Shown: one piece after another, positions 1 through 9,960 of the stretch
Numbering within the stretch: position 1 is the stretch's first letter
Layout: every line of letters starts with the position of its first letter
NCBI GenBank assembly: GCA_033439265.1
Contig: JAVTVX010000026.1
Coordinates: forward strand, 2,035,501-2,099,500
Direction: 5' to 3'
DNA: 64,000 nt
Source: Dillenia suffruticosa
Lineage: Eukaryota > Streptophyta > Magnoliopsida > Dilleniales > Dilleniaceae
The notes under the pieces: generated by a model
What the model saw: only the letters and a program-made list of their open reading frames with translations
What the model was told of the DNA's origin: nothing
The model's database searches: none
Position numbers and translations under genes: made by a program

Positions 1-129
1 CCAATAGATGAATTCTGTGGAATAGATGTGGTATTTTATTGAATTTGCAAATTCAAGATAGAGACGTACAACTACATAATGCTAGGATGCATCATCACTG
101 GGTTGGTTGCCCAAGTGAACATACCACCG

Positions 130-133
<4 letters not shown>

Positions 134-197
<64 letters not shown>
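134..197. repeat. (TA)n microsatellite
   Basis: Uninterrupted run of about 30 TA dinucleotides. Any reading frame through it (Tyr-Ile repeats) is an artefact. Confidence 0.95.
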
Positions 198-200
<3 letters not shown>

Positions 201-236
201 TTATATAAAGATTCGAATATGAAATTATTAAATTGA

Positions 237-2042
237 ATGAGAGAAATTGTGATTACTATCATGTCCCCTCAGGAACTACGACCTAATCTTCCTCACCAAA
301 GTTATCAAATTATTAATGGTAATGGTTTATAAAAGTATATTGAGAATGTTCAATCAGCGCACTCATAATAATTCCAAGAGAGAGTAATAACGATGGTTGA
401 TGACTACTCTTTTACCGATAGAAAACCTACGACGTGTCAATTGTACTATGAATTTATAGTCATTCTTAGATTAAAAATTTTTAGTTAATTTATTACATAC
501 TTCTTACATCCCTAAGTTAGTTTTGAAATTATAGAGATAGATATATGTGTTTTGTTTGACAAGCTTTTAATTTATATCACCAAATCAAGGGCTAAAAGAA
601 GCCAAATATTTAATGATATCCCCTTCTAAACATTAAAAGATTTCTATACATTGTGTCTAATTTTTCCTTTTGAATTCTATACATTGCGATTTACAATGAT
701 TTTTCTTTTACTATATTCAAGTAGATTTTGGTGATACTTCTATTTTGATTCTGTTCGAAATGTATTGATCTTAGTAATCTGAAAATTTTTAAGAATTGAT
801 ATTAGTTTCTCAAGCTTTTACAAAGATAAAAAATAAAGAAAATTTAAAATAAGAAATGAATTTTGTGGAGTAGATAAGCTATGTTACTAAATTAGAACAT
901 TTAAAAAAGAGATTGTTTGATTTAGTAGTTGCCCAAGTGAACACATAACATAATTCAAAACTCTAAAAATTTTGGAATATGAAAACCTAGAAAGTAACAT
1001 TCTAGAGGGTGGCGCTCTCACCAGACATTTTTTTTTTATGCATACCGAACTCAAACATATTATATGAGGAGGGAAAATGTGTCATTTGAGTTGAAGTTTG
1101 TTGGCGCTCTCACTGGACATGGTAATAATGATGGTTGACCCTGATATCCTTTTGCCAAATAAAAGTCAAATTAATAGTTTGGCTTCGTATAATTATGTAT
1201 TTAACAAGCTTTTATTTTTTAGGAAAAACTACACTTAAAAATCCTATGATTTTATGTTTGCAATTTCTTTTTTCTTTTATTTTTGTCTACTCTTTGGCCA
1301 CTTTGCCCCCATGATTTGCTCTGAGGGTTTGAGTTAATTTGGTGTGTGCAAATCATGTGTGCTAACAAAACTCTCCCTTGTCACTCACCTACGCGTGCAT
1401 TACGCGCATCATCCCAATGAACTCAATTTAGACACACTGTTTCACTTTTTTGACCTCCAATATCCTAATTTTTGAGTCACCATCACTATTCCTTCACCCT
1501 CCACCATCGAAACCATCAACCGTAAGCTACCATCCATAGCTCAAAAGGGGGCTCCAACTGCTATATGTAACGAAGTAATCATAGTCAAGTTCACCAAAAA
1601 AAAAGTAATCATAGTCAACACATTAAAGCACCTGCAGTTGCAGCCAATCTATGTAGTATGGACCTACATGGAATTGCAAGAATTTTGAAATTTGAGAGGG
1701 AGGAAGTGCCCCCATTTCCCCCTCCCTCATTTCCTTGCTATCTCAAATTGATACCTGATTTTCACATTCTGCAATATGCAGCATTTTTTCAGCAGCATGA
1801 CACACTTGCAATGCTAAAGTAGGTGTGTGGTCTTGCTTAAAGAAATAGTTGCCACATATGTTAACATTAAAAATAAGGTTCGAAACTTTTGTATTGTAAA
1901 CTTTTTTAAAACGGTGTTTGTTCACTTTAAAGTTTAAATATCTGTCTCTCTTTGCTTCTTATTCCCTACATGTTTTTTTTTTTTGGCTCTTGCAATATAA
2001 ATTTTTTATTGCCCCTGACAATAAGCGATTAAATTCTTGCAG
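237..2042. other. AT-rich intergenic DNA upstream of the PLATZ gene
   Basis: No coding region recognised. Two stretches, about 10-130 and 859-950, are degenerate direct copies of each other (both contain GTTGCCCAAGTGAACA and a GTGGAGTAGAT-like motif). A GGCGCTCTCAC motif followed by GACAT recurs near 1010 and 1103. The PLATZ promoter and first exon should lie here, but I could not place them. Confidence 0.5.
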
Positions 2043-2814
2043 ATTGATGAGGAGACAACTCAAGTGTTTGAAGTTCCAAACTGGGTTTTCTCATTCTTAG
2101 AGAAAGCCTTCTTTGGTACATGCTTAGTTCATGAAGCTAGAAAAAATGAGCTAAACAACTACTGCATAGACTGCGATTCGCTTGCCTGTGAATTCTGTTT
2201 GTCTTCCAACGCTCATTGTCACCACAAGACACTCCAAATATACAGGCACATTCACAAGGACGTTGTCAAGCTTTCTGAAATACAAAAGTACATAGACTCC
2301 TCCAAGATACAGGTTACTTTCTCAATTGGAACCTCTGCAGGACCTGTTTAAGAAAGTTAAGGTTAAACTTAGCTGAGATTAAGTAAATTTTTTTGGTACT
2401 GTATGTAACCAAATCAGTTTTTACGCAGCCATATATATGCAATGGTCAGAAAGTGTTAGCTCTAAACCCTCTTCCCCACAAGAATGGGAAGCAGCAGAGT
2501 ACGAACGAGTTGTGCAAAATTTGCCAACGCTACATTGCCAAACCAAATCTATACGACTACTGCTCTATTGCTTGCAAGGTACCTAGTGATCTAAACACAC
2601 TTCAATTAGTTGTTCCCATTGTGATTGTATTTCTCCATTTCATTCTCTTTGGGATGAATATTTCTTTTTTTTTTTTTAGGCCATTGCAGTCTCTCAAAAG
2701 ACTAGTAGCTCTGATCCTCCATTTCTTCTCCTCAAGTCCCAGAGGAAAGCTCTATCAGAGTCGAAACGAAGACGCAAGAGAAAAGGTGTGCCTTGCAGGG
2801 CTCCTTTTTTCTGA
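2043..2814 (+). CDS. PLATZ zinc-binding transcription factor (first exon not identified)
   Basis: PLATZ proteins are plant-specific, zinc-dependent DNA-binding proteins of the nucleus, usually described as repressors binding A/T-rich DNA. Three exons read in phase: 2043-2312, 2429-2578 and 2680-2814 (184 residues plus stop). The first exon carries the PLATZ start: FEVPNWVFSFLEKAFFGTC, then C/H pairs (YCIDCDSLACEFC, HCHHKTLQIYRH) and a KYIDSSKIQ end. The second carries CKIC and YCSIACK. The third ends in a basic KRRRKRKG stretch and RAPFF, as in one PLATZ subgroup. Exon one begins directly after a TTCTTGCAG acceptor and has no in-frame ATG, so at least one upstream coding exon is expected. Without it the gene could be a 5'-truncated copy. 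Family assignment is firm; completeness is not. Confidence 0.8.
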
Positions 2815-3276
2815 AGTGATTCCGGAAAATGAATCTTTTTCAAGCAAACCAAACATTTTCATTGATGAGTATCTCCAACTGATGGTGATGAAAAACTATT
2901 TTACCTTTGAATGTTATTTGATGACCATTTATGGCAGTAAGTGGCCTTAACTCACTGTCCCTATGCTAAATTCAATTTAGTGCCCATCCGTCTGCATAAG
3001 TTGTGAGTGAAGTAAAGTTACCTTGATGTTGGTCATAAAGAGTATGAGTCAATGTACTGGTGGAACCAAACCTAAAACCATGATTTGATTCTTTTCTTTT
3101 TTTTTTCTTTTTTTTTTTTTTTATCTTAACCAATCGATATCTGATCACTCAACTAATCATGTTCGCATATTATGAAAGCCAATTTAGGAATTGAATCTCC
3201 CGACGTCTGTTTTTATTTATAACACGCGAATTCGAAATTTTGATTAAGAAAATATAGTATATTGTCACTATACTCT
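2815..3276. other. 3' flank of PLATZ gene, no gene seen
   Basis: Non-coding AT-rich sequence with T-rich tracts near 3090-3122. It probably includes the PLATZ 3' UTR; no clear poly(A) signal was assigned. Confidence 0.4.
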
Positions 3277-3492
3277 TAGGACGTTGGCAACCATCGTGAC
3301 TTGACTCAACTAGATATAGGGTTGAGTACTCTTAACCATGACCGAAGTTTGACTCGGACTGGGAGTATCATGCCTTCATGTGTATGGAGCGTTCGCTGTT
3401 GGGAGACCCGCCCTCCGAAAGGAGCCACTGTAACGATCAGTCTGAATTATTCAGGACGAATCTCTAGATACCGAACGATATCCAAGACATGG

Positions 3493-3530
<38 letters not shown>

Positions 3531-3546
3531 GGACGTTGGTAACCAT
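3277..3546 (+). mobile_element. Poly(A)-tailed retroposed sequence with 18-bp target duplication
   Basis: A non-coding insert of about 200 bp (3295-3495) followed by a pure A33 tail (3496-3528). It is flanked by direct repeats 3277-3294 and 3529-3546 (TAGGACGTTGG[C/T]AACCAT, 17 of 18 identical). A long target duplication with a 3' poly(A) is the hallmark of L1-type retroposition. The body is locally self-complementary (ACTCAA/TTGAGT; CTCC-GAAA-GGAG; CTGAA-TTA-TTCAG) and clearly more GC-rich than its surroundings. I do not recognise it as a tRNA-, 7SL- or 5S-derived SINE. It may be a retrocopy of a structured RNA or an unfamiliar SINE. Confidence 0.65.
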
Positions 3547-4139
3547 GATTTTATTCAAGTAATCCAAATAACATCTCAAACAAAAACAGAGACTTCTAGA
3601 CTTTCTTTTCGGCTTTCAGTGTCATACTTATTTTTCTGTCCAACCTCTGTACAAAATCTTTTTCTTTTGCCATTGTTTTTATTTTTTTTTTTTTTATTAT
3701 GGAAATTGACAACACCCACCATGCCTTATTTTCTTCCATAGCATCAGTTTGTATCCCAATCCCCTATCATAATTACATCATTCCAGGTGAACTATTTCAA
3801 ACCCCCCCCTCCCCACGCCAACAACCACCGCACGAAATCCTTAAAGGAGAATAATGCTTTCATTCTTTCATAACATTCTTGATTTTATCTGTGCCAAATA
3901 TTAGATGATTAATGATCCCTTAGTTTTTAAAAAAAAAAATACTATCTATCTAAAGTGGATAAGCGCATTGGCAATGATCACCAATATATTACTTAACATC
4001 ATGAACCTTAGACAGCACTAGAGCTCCAACAGAAAAACTTCTCTCTCACAAATGGCCTCATAACAAGGAAAAGACAATCATGGGCAAACACTAGTGCTCA
4101 AACAGATAAATGATATAAGGCAGTCTATCCATGTTAAAA
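3547..4139. other. Intergenic, no gene seen
   Basis: Low-complexity T-rich and C-rich tracts (3680-3705, 3805-3815) and no recognisable coding sequence. Confidence 0.4.
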
Positions 4140-5170
4140 TTACAATCCTATTGCATTAATTTTCAACCTTGATGAAAACCGGTCCAAAGGTGTCAGCCTA
4201 CTTCCAAATAATTTTGAACCATCAACTAAACAACTTCTCACTAGGAACGGGGAAAAATGTTTTGACTTCCTACCCGCCATATGAAAAGTCCTACCAAATA
4301 ACCTGCACAAACACAACAAACATGTAAGCATTACAACAATATCTCGAATAGACCGAGTGTTGTAACCATGCTCCAGGTCATGCAGAGAATAGAAGGTTTC
4401 TAAAGCTCTAAGCATCGCAACAGAAACAAGCAAATGATGGAGCAAAATGCACCAAGTCGAAAAAAGAAGAAAACATCTTTGAAGATAGCTTATAACTACA
4501 TTGCAGAACAAAATCCACAAGAGCAACTAATTCATTCGAAATTGCAACTAATTTAACTAGATTCAAGTCCAAAGTACTTTCTAGTGTCCTTTCTTTATAA
4601 ACTTCAGTTTGTTGCCACTGCATAAGCCTTGAAACAATAAATTAAGAATAGAAACATGAGGCCTAAAAGACAAATAGTTTTTGTTGTTGGCCTTCAAATT
4701 ACTGATAACCTACCACTTGGTAATTATCTTCTGAATGACAGCATCATACAAGGTTTTTCTTCTTCTTTTTCCCTTTTCCCACACCTGACAAACCCTTCTC
4801 CCAAGGCAAAAGAAACCGGCAAAGCATTGGACTAAGCTGTTGTCCAACTCTAATTATTGTTAGGTTGGAGAAAACTTGAGTTAAGATGGCTTTCATACAA
4901 AAATGCCATCCGTCAGAATCAACCAAATAGTAGATACTATTCGACAAGGTAAAATCCTGAGTCTCTTTTTTCATCCAAAGCATTTCAGAGAAAGTTAATG
5001 CCCCAATTATCATATGCCACCATAACAAGCACAAATTCAAGAAATGGCGGCCTTAGCTAACATAAATTGGACAGAAGCATATTCATGGCCCTCGAGGGAT
5101 TTAGCCTGTCACACCAGATCACTGCATTCAGAAGGCCATTGAATCGCGAAAGCAACCAATGACTGCATGG
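4140..5170 (-). pseudogene. Unidentified exon-like remnant of a protein gene
   Basis: Read from high to low coordinate, several short stretches look like protein exons: about 5160-5045 (QWPSECSDLV, then AKSLEGHEYASVQFMLAKAA), 5040-4745 (VDSDGWHF, LPWEKGLSG and a lysine run), 4750-4690 (LYDAVIQKIITKW before a GTAGGT donor) and 4620-4480 (QQTEVYKERTLESTLDLNLV after a TTATGCAG acceptor). The pieces are in different frames and interrupted by stops, and the last two do not join in phase. This suggests a decayed gene fragment rather than a working gene. I do not recognise the family with confidence. It is not obviously a transposon protein. Confidence 0.3.
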
Positions 5171-5589
5171 AAATTCTTAGATATCAGGTCAGTTGAACTA
5201 TTCATATAGGAATTAATAGAAAAGGATTCCATTTCCTGGCATTTGGGAGGTAATCAAAATTTCTCATGTAGAAGAAAGATATCCCTGAGAAGCATTGTTC
5301 CTCCAGTGATACAAGAACTTGAGAAGGAATTAGTGTACTCACTGTCTCCTAGAAGACTTCACCAAACATCTTGCTCTGAATGGGACTTCTGATAGCACAT
5401 CTTGCTCAAGCATACCTACCACGTTCCTAGAATTTAGCTGAAATTAGAGTCCTGTCCATATGTAACTAAAATTAACTGCCCAATTCCAGAGAAACAGACA
5501 CATAGGATGCCTTCTCACATGCACACAGGGAACATGAAAAAGAACAGTTGGCCCTCAAGCTATTTGAAGGTGAAAGTGAATGATTTTAG

Positions 5590-8150
5590 ACCTAAACACT
5601 CTTTGAAGGCGGAGGATTTTAGACCCCATTAGTTTCACTACCAATGTTTATCGTCTTGTATCAAAAGTTTTAGTTAATAGACTATGACTGGTACTAGATA
5701 AACTATTTCCTATAACTGGAGTGCTTTTATCGGTGGTAGACACATCTTAGACGCTGCCCTTATGGCTAATGAGGTGGATGGATTTTATCAAAAGGAATGA
5801 TAGGAGTGCTGTCTTGAAACTAGACTTTGAGACCCTTATGATAGGGTTAGTAGGAGTTTCCTAGATGATATGTTAGAGAATAAGGGGTTTCAAACTCATT
5901 AGCGAAGATAGAATAGAGGATATTTGAGTTCGACTACCTTTTCTGTCAATATTAATAGAGAGCCAAAGACTTGGTTTTAATATCACAGGGGTTAAAGATA
6001 GGTGATCCTCTTTCTCCATTTCTTTTTACTCTTGCATTAGATCCTTTGAGTAGATTAATTAAGAGAGGACATCGCGCCAATAATTTTTCCTGGTCTAAGA
6101 GTTGGGGGTGACAATGCAAGTGTCATATCTTCAATTTGTGGATGATACTATTCTTTTTCTTAAAGTAGATAGGGTGGGTTTCAGGGACATGATCGGCCTT
6201 CTTAATATTTTTTAGAGAATTTCCTGACTTACAATCAATATGTCCAAAAGTGAGCTTTTTGACTGAAATGTTTCTGGTGAGAGTGTTGATCACTTGGCAA
6301 ATATTAATAAATGCACAAAGAAGTAGTCCATTTCCCATTTAGGGGTTCCTTTGGACTAATTCCAGAATTGTTCACTTTTGGGATCGTATTGTGAATAGAG
6401 TCCATAAGAAGCTTCATGGGTGAAAGGGAGCTTTTCTATCCTTGCGTGGTCGTATTACCCTTATCCAAGCAAGTCTGCCAAGTATCCCTCTATATTTTCT
6501 CTCTCTTCTTAAAATTCCAATTGGGGTAGCAGATAAGGTTAAAAATTTGATGAGAGACTTTTTTTGTGAAAGTGGGTTGAATAACAAAGAATATTTGGTT
6601 AGTTTAAATCCTGAGTCCAAACCTAAGTCTAAGGGTGGGCTAAGTCTAGGTATGTGGTATCGAAGAACTCTTCGGCAAGCAAATGGCTTTGGAGATTCTC
6701 CATAAAACCAAGTTTTCTAGTGTTATAAAGAGCAGATATGTATACATCAGAAAATTTATGGGATACTAAAGCTGGTCCTAGAGTATCTTATTACAGTCCC
6801 TTAAAATTCATTTCTCATTCACATAATATGTTCTTTCATTTTGATGTCCTTTAAAGTTGGTGATGTTTCTTGTGTGCCTTTTTTGGGAGGATTCATGGAT
6901 TGAGGATTTGCTTTATCCAGATATTTACCTTGCTTTTATAGGTTATCGGGCAATTACTCCTATCAAAGATTTCTATATTTGGGAGGGTCATTCAGATTTT
7001 CACTTTTTAAGAAATCTTAACAATCAAGAAGTTGTTTAGTTTTCATCTTTGATTTCTCTCTTTCTGGGCGATTAACCTTCTCCTCTTGCTTTTGACTCTA
7101 GAGTTTGAAATCTTGTCTTCAAGAGTCTTTGATCCTTTTTCATCATCTAACTAGATTTGTTCCCACGGTTCGATCCTTCCCAGTAAAACACGGCGTGTTC
7201 GAATTCTGATCGCTTTTATGCTAGAAAGGGGGACCACCCTCTAAGCAAAAAACTTGCGCAAAGGACTTTTTCTTCTCTGCCCTCTCCTTTCCAACGGCCA
7301 AGGGGGAGATTTCCTTCTGTAGCTCTTTTGGTTTCCCGAGGATAGCGGTAGCCGGATTAAAATCGACGAATTGTGTTTTGCCAAAGAGAGTTTTTTAGAA
7401 AGATTCTCCATTGGATAAAGAATTCAAAAATAGAAAAAATCTAAGAAAACGTGCATAAGCGGGAAGGGGGCCCCACTACTTTTTCATTCAAGGGAGGGGG
7501 GACTATCCTCACTATTTCCCGCCATAAGGGAGTAAAAAATCAATAGAAGAAATCCCTTCCCAAAGTCCTCCTGTTTTTATTTGAACAATTTTATTTGAAA
7601 AGCAAAGATTACTAAGTACAAAAATATTTATTTGGTCCATGGTACTTAATAAAAGTAATACTAACGATATTTTTCAAAAGAGAAGACCTTATAAAGCTAT
7701 TTCCCTGGATGTGTATAATGTGTCATTCTAAATCTAGAGAGCACTTATTTTAAGTCTCTCTAATGGAAGGGAGATGTGGAATTTGGGTGTTTCTAACTTG
7801 TCCCCACAAATTTTAGAAGTCTTAGTGGGAAGAAAGATGCTATGTTGTTGTGGAAATATGCACTTTTAGCTATTGCATCGTGTATTTGGGGAGAACGAAA
7901 TACCGAATATTTTGCAATGAAAAACTTTCGGCATTCTCTTTTGTGAAAAAAAAAATATTTTGTATACTCCTCTATAGGTTCATGTCTTGGGAACTTATAA
8001 AGATTATAGTATAGAACATTTGAAAAGATTTGAAGAGAGATTAGAGAGCAATTGCGTATTCGTTGTCCCATTTTTTTTTTTTTCCCATTTTATATCCTTA
8101 GCAATTGCATACATTCTTTCATACATCAAATATATTCTTTTTTTTTCTAT
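5590..8150 (+). mobile_element. Degenerate L1-like LINE (reverse transcriptase and 3' part)
   Basis: Reverse-transcriptase landmarks appear in order across frames, interrupted by stops: DFRPIS near 5612, KLDFE near 5818, the FVDDTILFL active-site box near 6135, the LRGRITLIQASLPSIPLYF thumb region at 6442-6500, and GGLSLG near 6635. From about 7575 a zinc-finger-like zf-RVT segment follows (FIWSMVLNKSNTND), then a 3' tail ending near 8150. This order is that of plant L1 LINE ORF2. The element is interrupted at about 7160-7575 by an unrelated block described separately. No target duplication was found. Confidence 0.75.
7160..7575. other. Probable organellar (mitochondrial) DNA insertion
   Basis: A block of about 410 bp that differs sharply from the AT-rich LINE around it: it is GC-richer, with G and C runs such as AAGGGGGCCCC near 7466-7475, and has no LINE similarity. 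Comparison with the related LINE copy at 23.6 kb shows LINE sequence resuming at TTTTTATTTGAACAATTTT near 7573, so the block was inserted after the LINE. The composition and style resemble plant mitochondrial intergenic DNA (a NUMT). This is a judgement by appearance and no gene was identified in it. Confidence 0.5.
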
Positions 8151-9389
8151 TAAAAAAAAAAGCCACTTGGCCTTCAAGCATCCCCACATGTGGCAAAAGT
8201 AGAACTATCATACTTTCTTCTTCAATTTTAATATTATATACAATCAATGATTTGGAAAACCATTAATGCTATCCGTCCTAATTAATGACATTATTCCTAA
8301 ATCATGTTAAATAACCATCATGAACAATAAATGTCAACTTTTTCCATAGAATGTAACAGTAATTACATTCCATTTTGTTCTGTGTAAAAATCTCAAAATA
8401 TGGTGTTATTCTGGAAGAAAAAAAAGTACAATATAGTGTTAATCTAAATACATTATACAATATATGAGGATATAAAGATACTTTATATGTTTAGTATGAG
8501 TCTTCCAAATTTTTATTATGATAGAATTATAATTTTTTGTAGCAGATGGTAAACTCTTAGGACCATAAGCTCCTTCCTAGGCAAACAGGAGGAAAGAAAA
8601 TACATAGTAAATCTAGGAATTAAAAAGGATCAAGAAGCAAGTCAAAGATCACAACCTCTTCCACATTTCTCCCTCCAAGTGCAGAAATCTCATTCAGTAA
8701 CCATCACTTTGAAGGCCACACAAATATCAAGCAATATTTATAGAAAGATCTTATCTTCTCTCATATAGATCTAGTTTCGCCAAATCACTACATTTTCAGG
8801 CGACCTTAGTCACAATGGAAAACGGTTATAATTGTTATTGTTGTTGTTTTTGTTGTTGTTGTTGTTTTAGGATTCGGGGGGTACCCATATCCTTCTATCT
8901 GCATTTTGCAGATACTTATAGCAGAGAAAAGGGCAACAAAGGTAATATGTTTAACCAATTTTTAGGTGCACATATTACACTTTCATGGGTGAACAAAATT
9001 ATGCCAATGAGTATGTGCTTATAACATGGCTAGTGGCCCTAGAATAACCCTCAACCCAGATCATTTCTTGTAGATGCCATAAGGAGCAAAGATGCCAACA
9101 AATTGTAATGTTGATAATAAAATTAATTACACACACGCGCACACACACAAACTCTGCAATCCAATCTCCAGTGTAAGAGCTTGAGGAAATTGCCATCGTT
9201 GGACCCAAGGAAATCGTTACACATGGAGTGATAGAGGCACAAAAAGATAGAGCGGGAGAGACAGAGACAGAGACAACAGAAACAGAGACAGAGACAAAGA
9301 TGGAGATGGAGAAGAGATTCGTGTCCATATCATTAGATATAAAGGCATGGTAGCCATTACTGATCAAGTTGCTTTCTTCCCTATCGAGA
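8151..9389. other. Intergenic, with a GTT microsatellite
   Basis: No coding region recognised. A GTT-rich repeat lies at about 8828-8868, a short CA/CGCA run near 9131-9150, and a GAGACA-type purine repeat near 9255-9300. Confidence 0.5.
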
Positions 9390-9960
9390 GTGAAATTTTT
9401 GTGGGTCAATGGGGAGGTGATTTCAATACGGTTTCACATCACCATGCACGCAACAATGATGGCACAGAGAACATGTCTGGCAAGAAATTTCTAGATTTTG
9501 TGAATCTTTATGAGTTGGTGCATTAGCATCTTGTGTGTTGATTTTACTTTGTCAAAAACATGCTCTAAGGTTGAATACATACCTAAATTACAAAGTGAGA
9601 AGAGCACACTAACTAGTAATTTTCGAAAGCTCCTTCACCTAACGAGTTTGGATATTCATTTTGCTGGATGTGAGCTTTAACAAGGGGCTTCTTGCCATCT
9701 TGCTTTGGTAAATGTAATTAAGAGATAAGAGGCTCTGCAATCTTGTTAGAGGTTTTGCGGTGGAGGATTTACAATGTTTGTAATTAAACTTGATCTCTTC
9801 AAAGATGTTAAGGAAGAAGATATTTATAAAAATAAATTCATTGAGAAACACTATGTTTCGCTGCTAGAAAATTTTCTAGTCAATAGAAAAGACAAGGCAA
9901 TTTTAAGAAAATGACTTCTAAAAGTTATTTTCCTATCTACCAATTGTTTAAAAACTGATC
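9390..9960 (+). mobile_element. L1-like LINE endonuclease remnant
   Basis: Around 9405-9520 one frame reads GQWGGDFNTVSHHHARNN followed by KKFLDFVNLYEL. This matches the GDFN motif region of the L1 apurinic/apyrimidinic endonuclease domain (usual form GGDFN, then ERN, then FxDFIxxLxL). Downstream, frame-broken sequence (KEEDIYKNKFIEKHYVSLL near 9807) may be the linker before the reverse transcriptase. Stops and frame shifts make it non-functional. Confidence 0.5.

Noticed and set aside
39..236. Small open frame with an Ile-Tyr repeat
   Set aside because: It is only the translation of the TA microsatellite.
3410..3460. Possible hammerhead ribozyme (retrozyme) in the retroposed insert
   Set aside because: It has CTGA and CGAA words, but the conserved CTGATGA core and the required stem order are not present.
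3301..3531. Open frame ending in poly-lysine
   Set aside because: The lysines are the poly(A) tail of the retroposed insert; the frame has no family resemblance.
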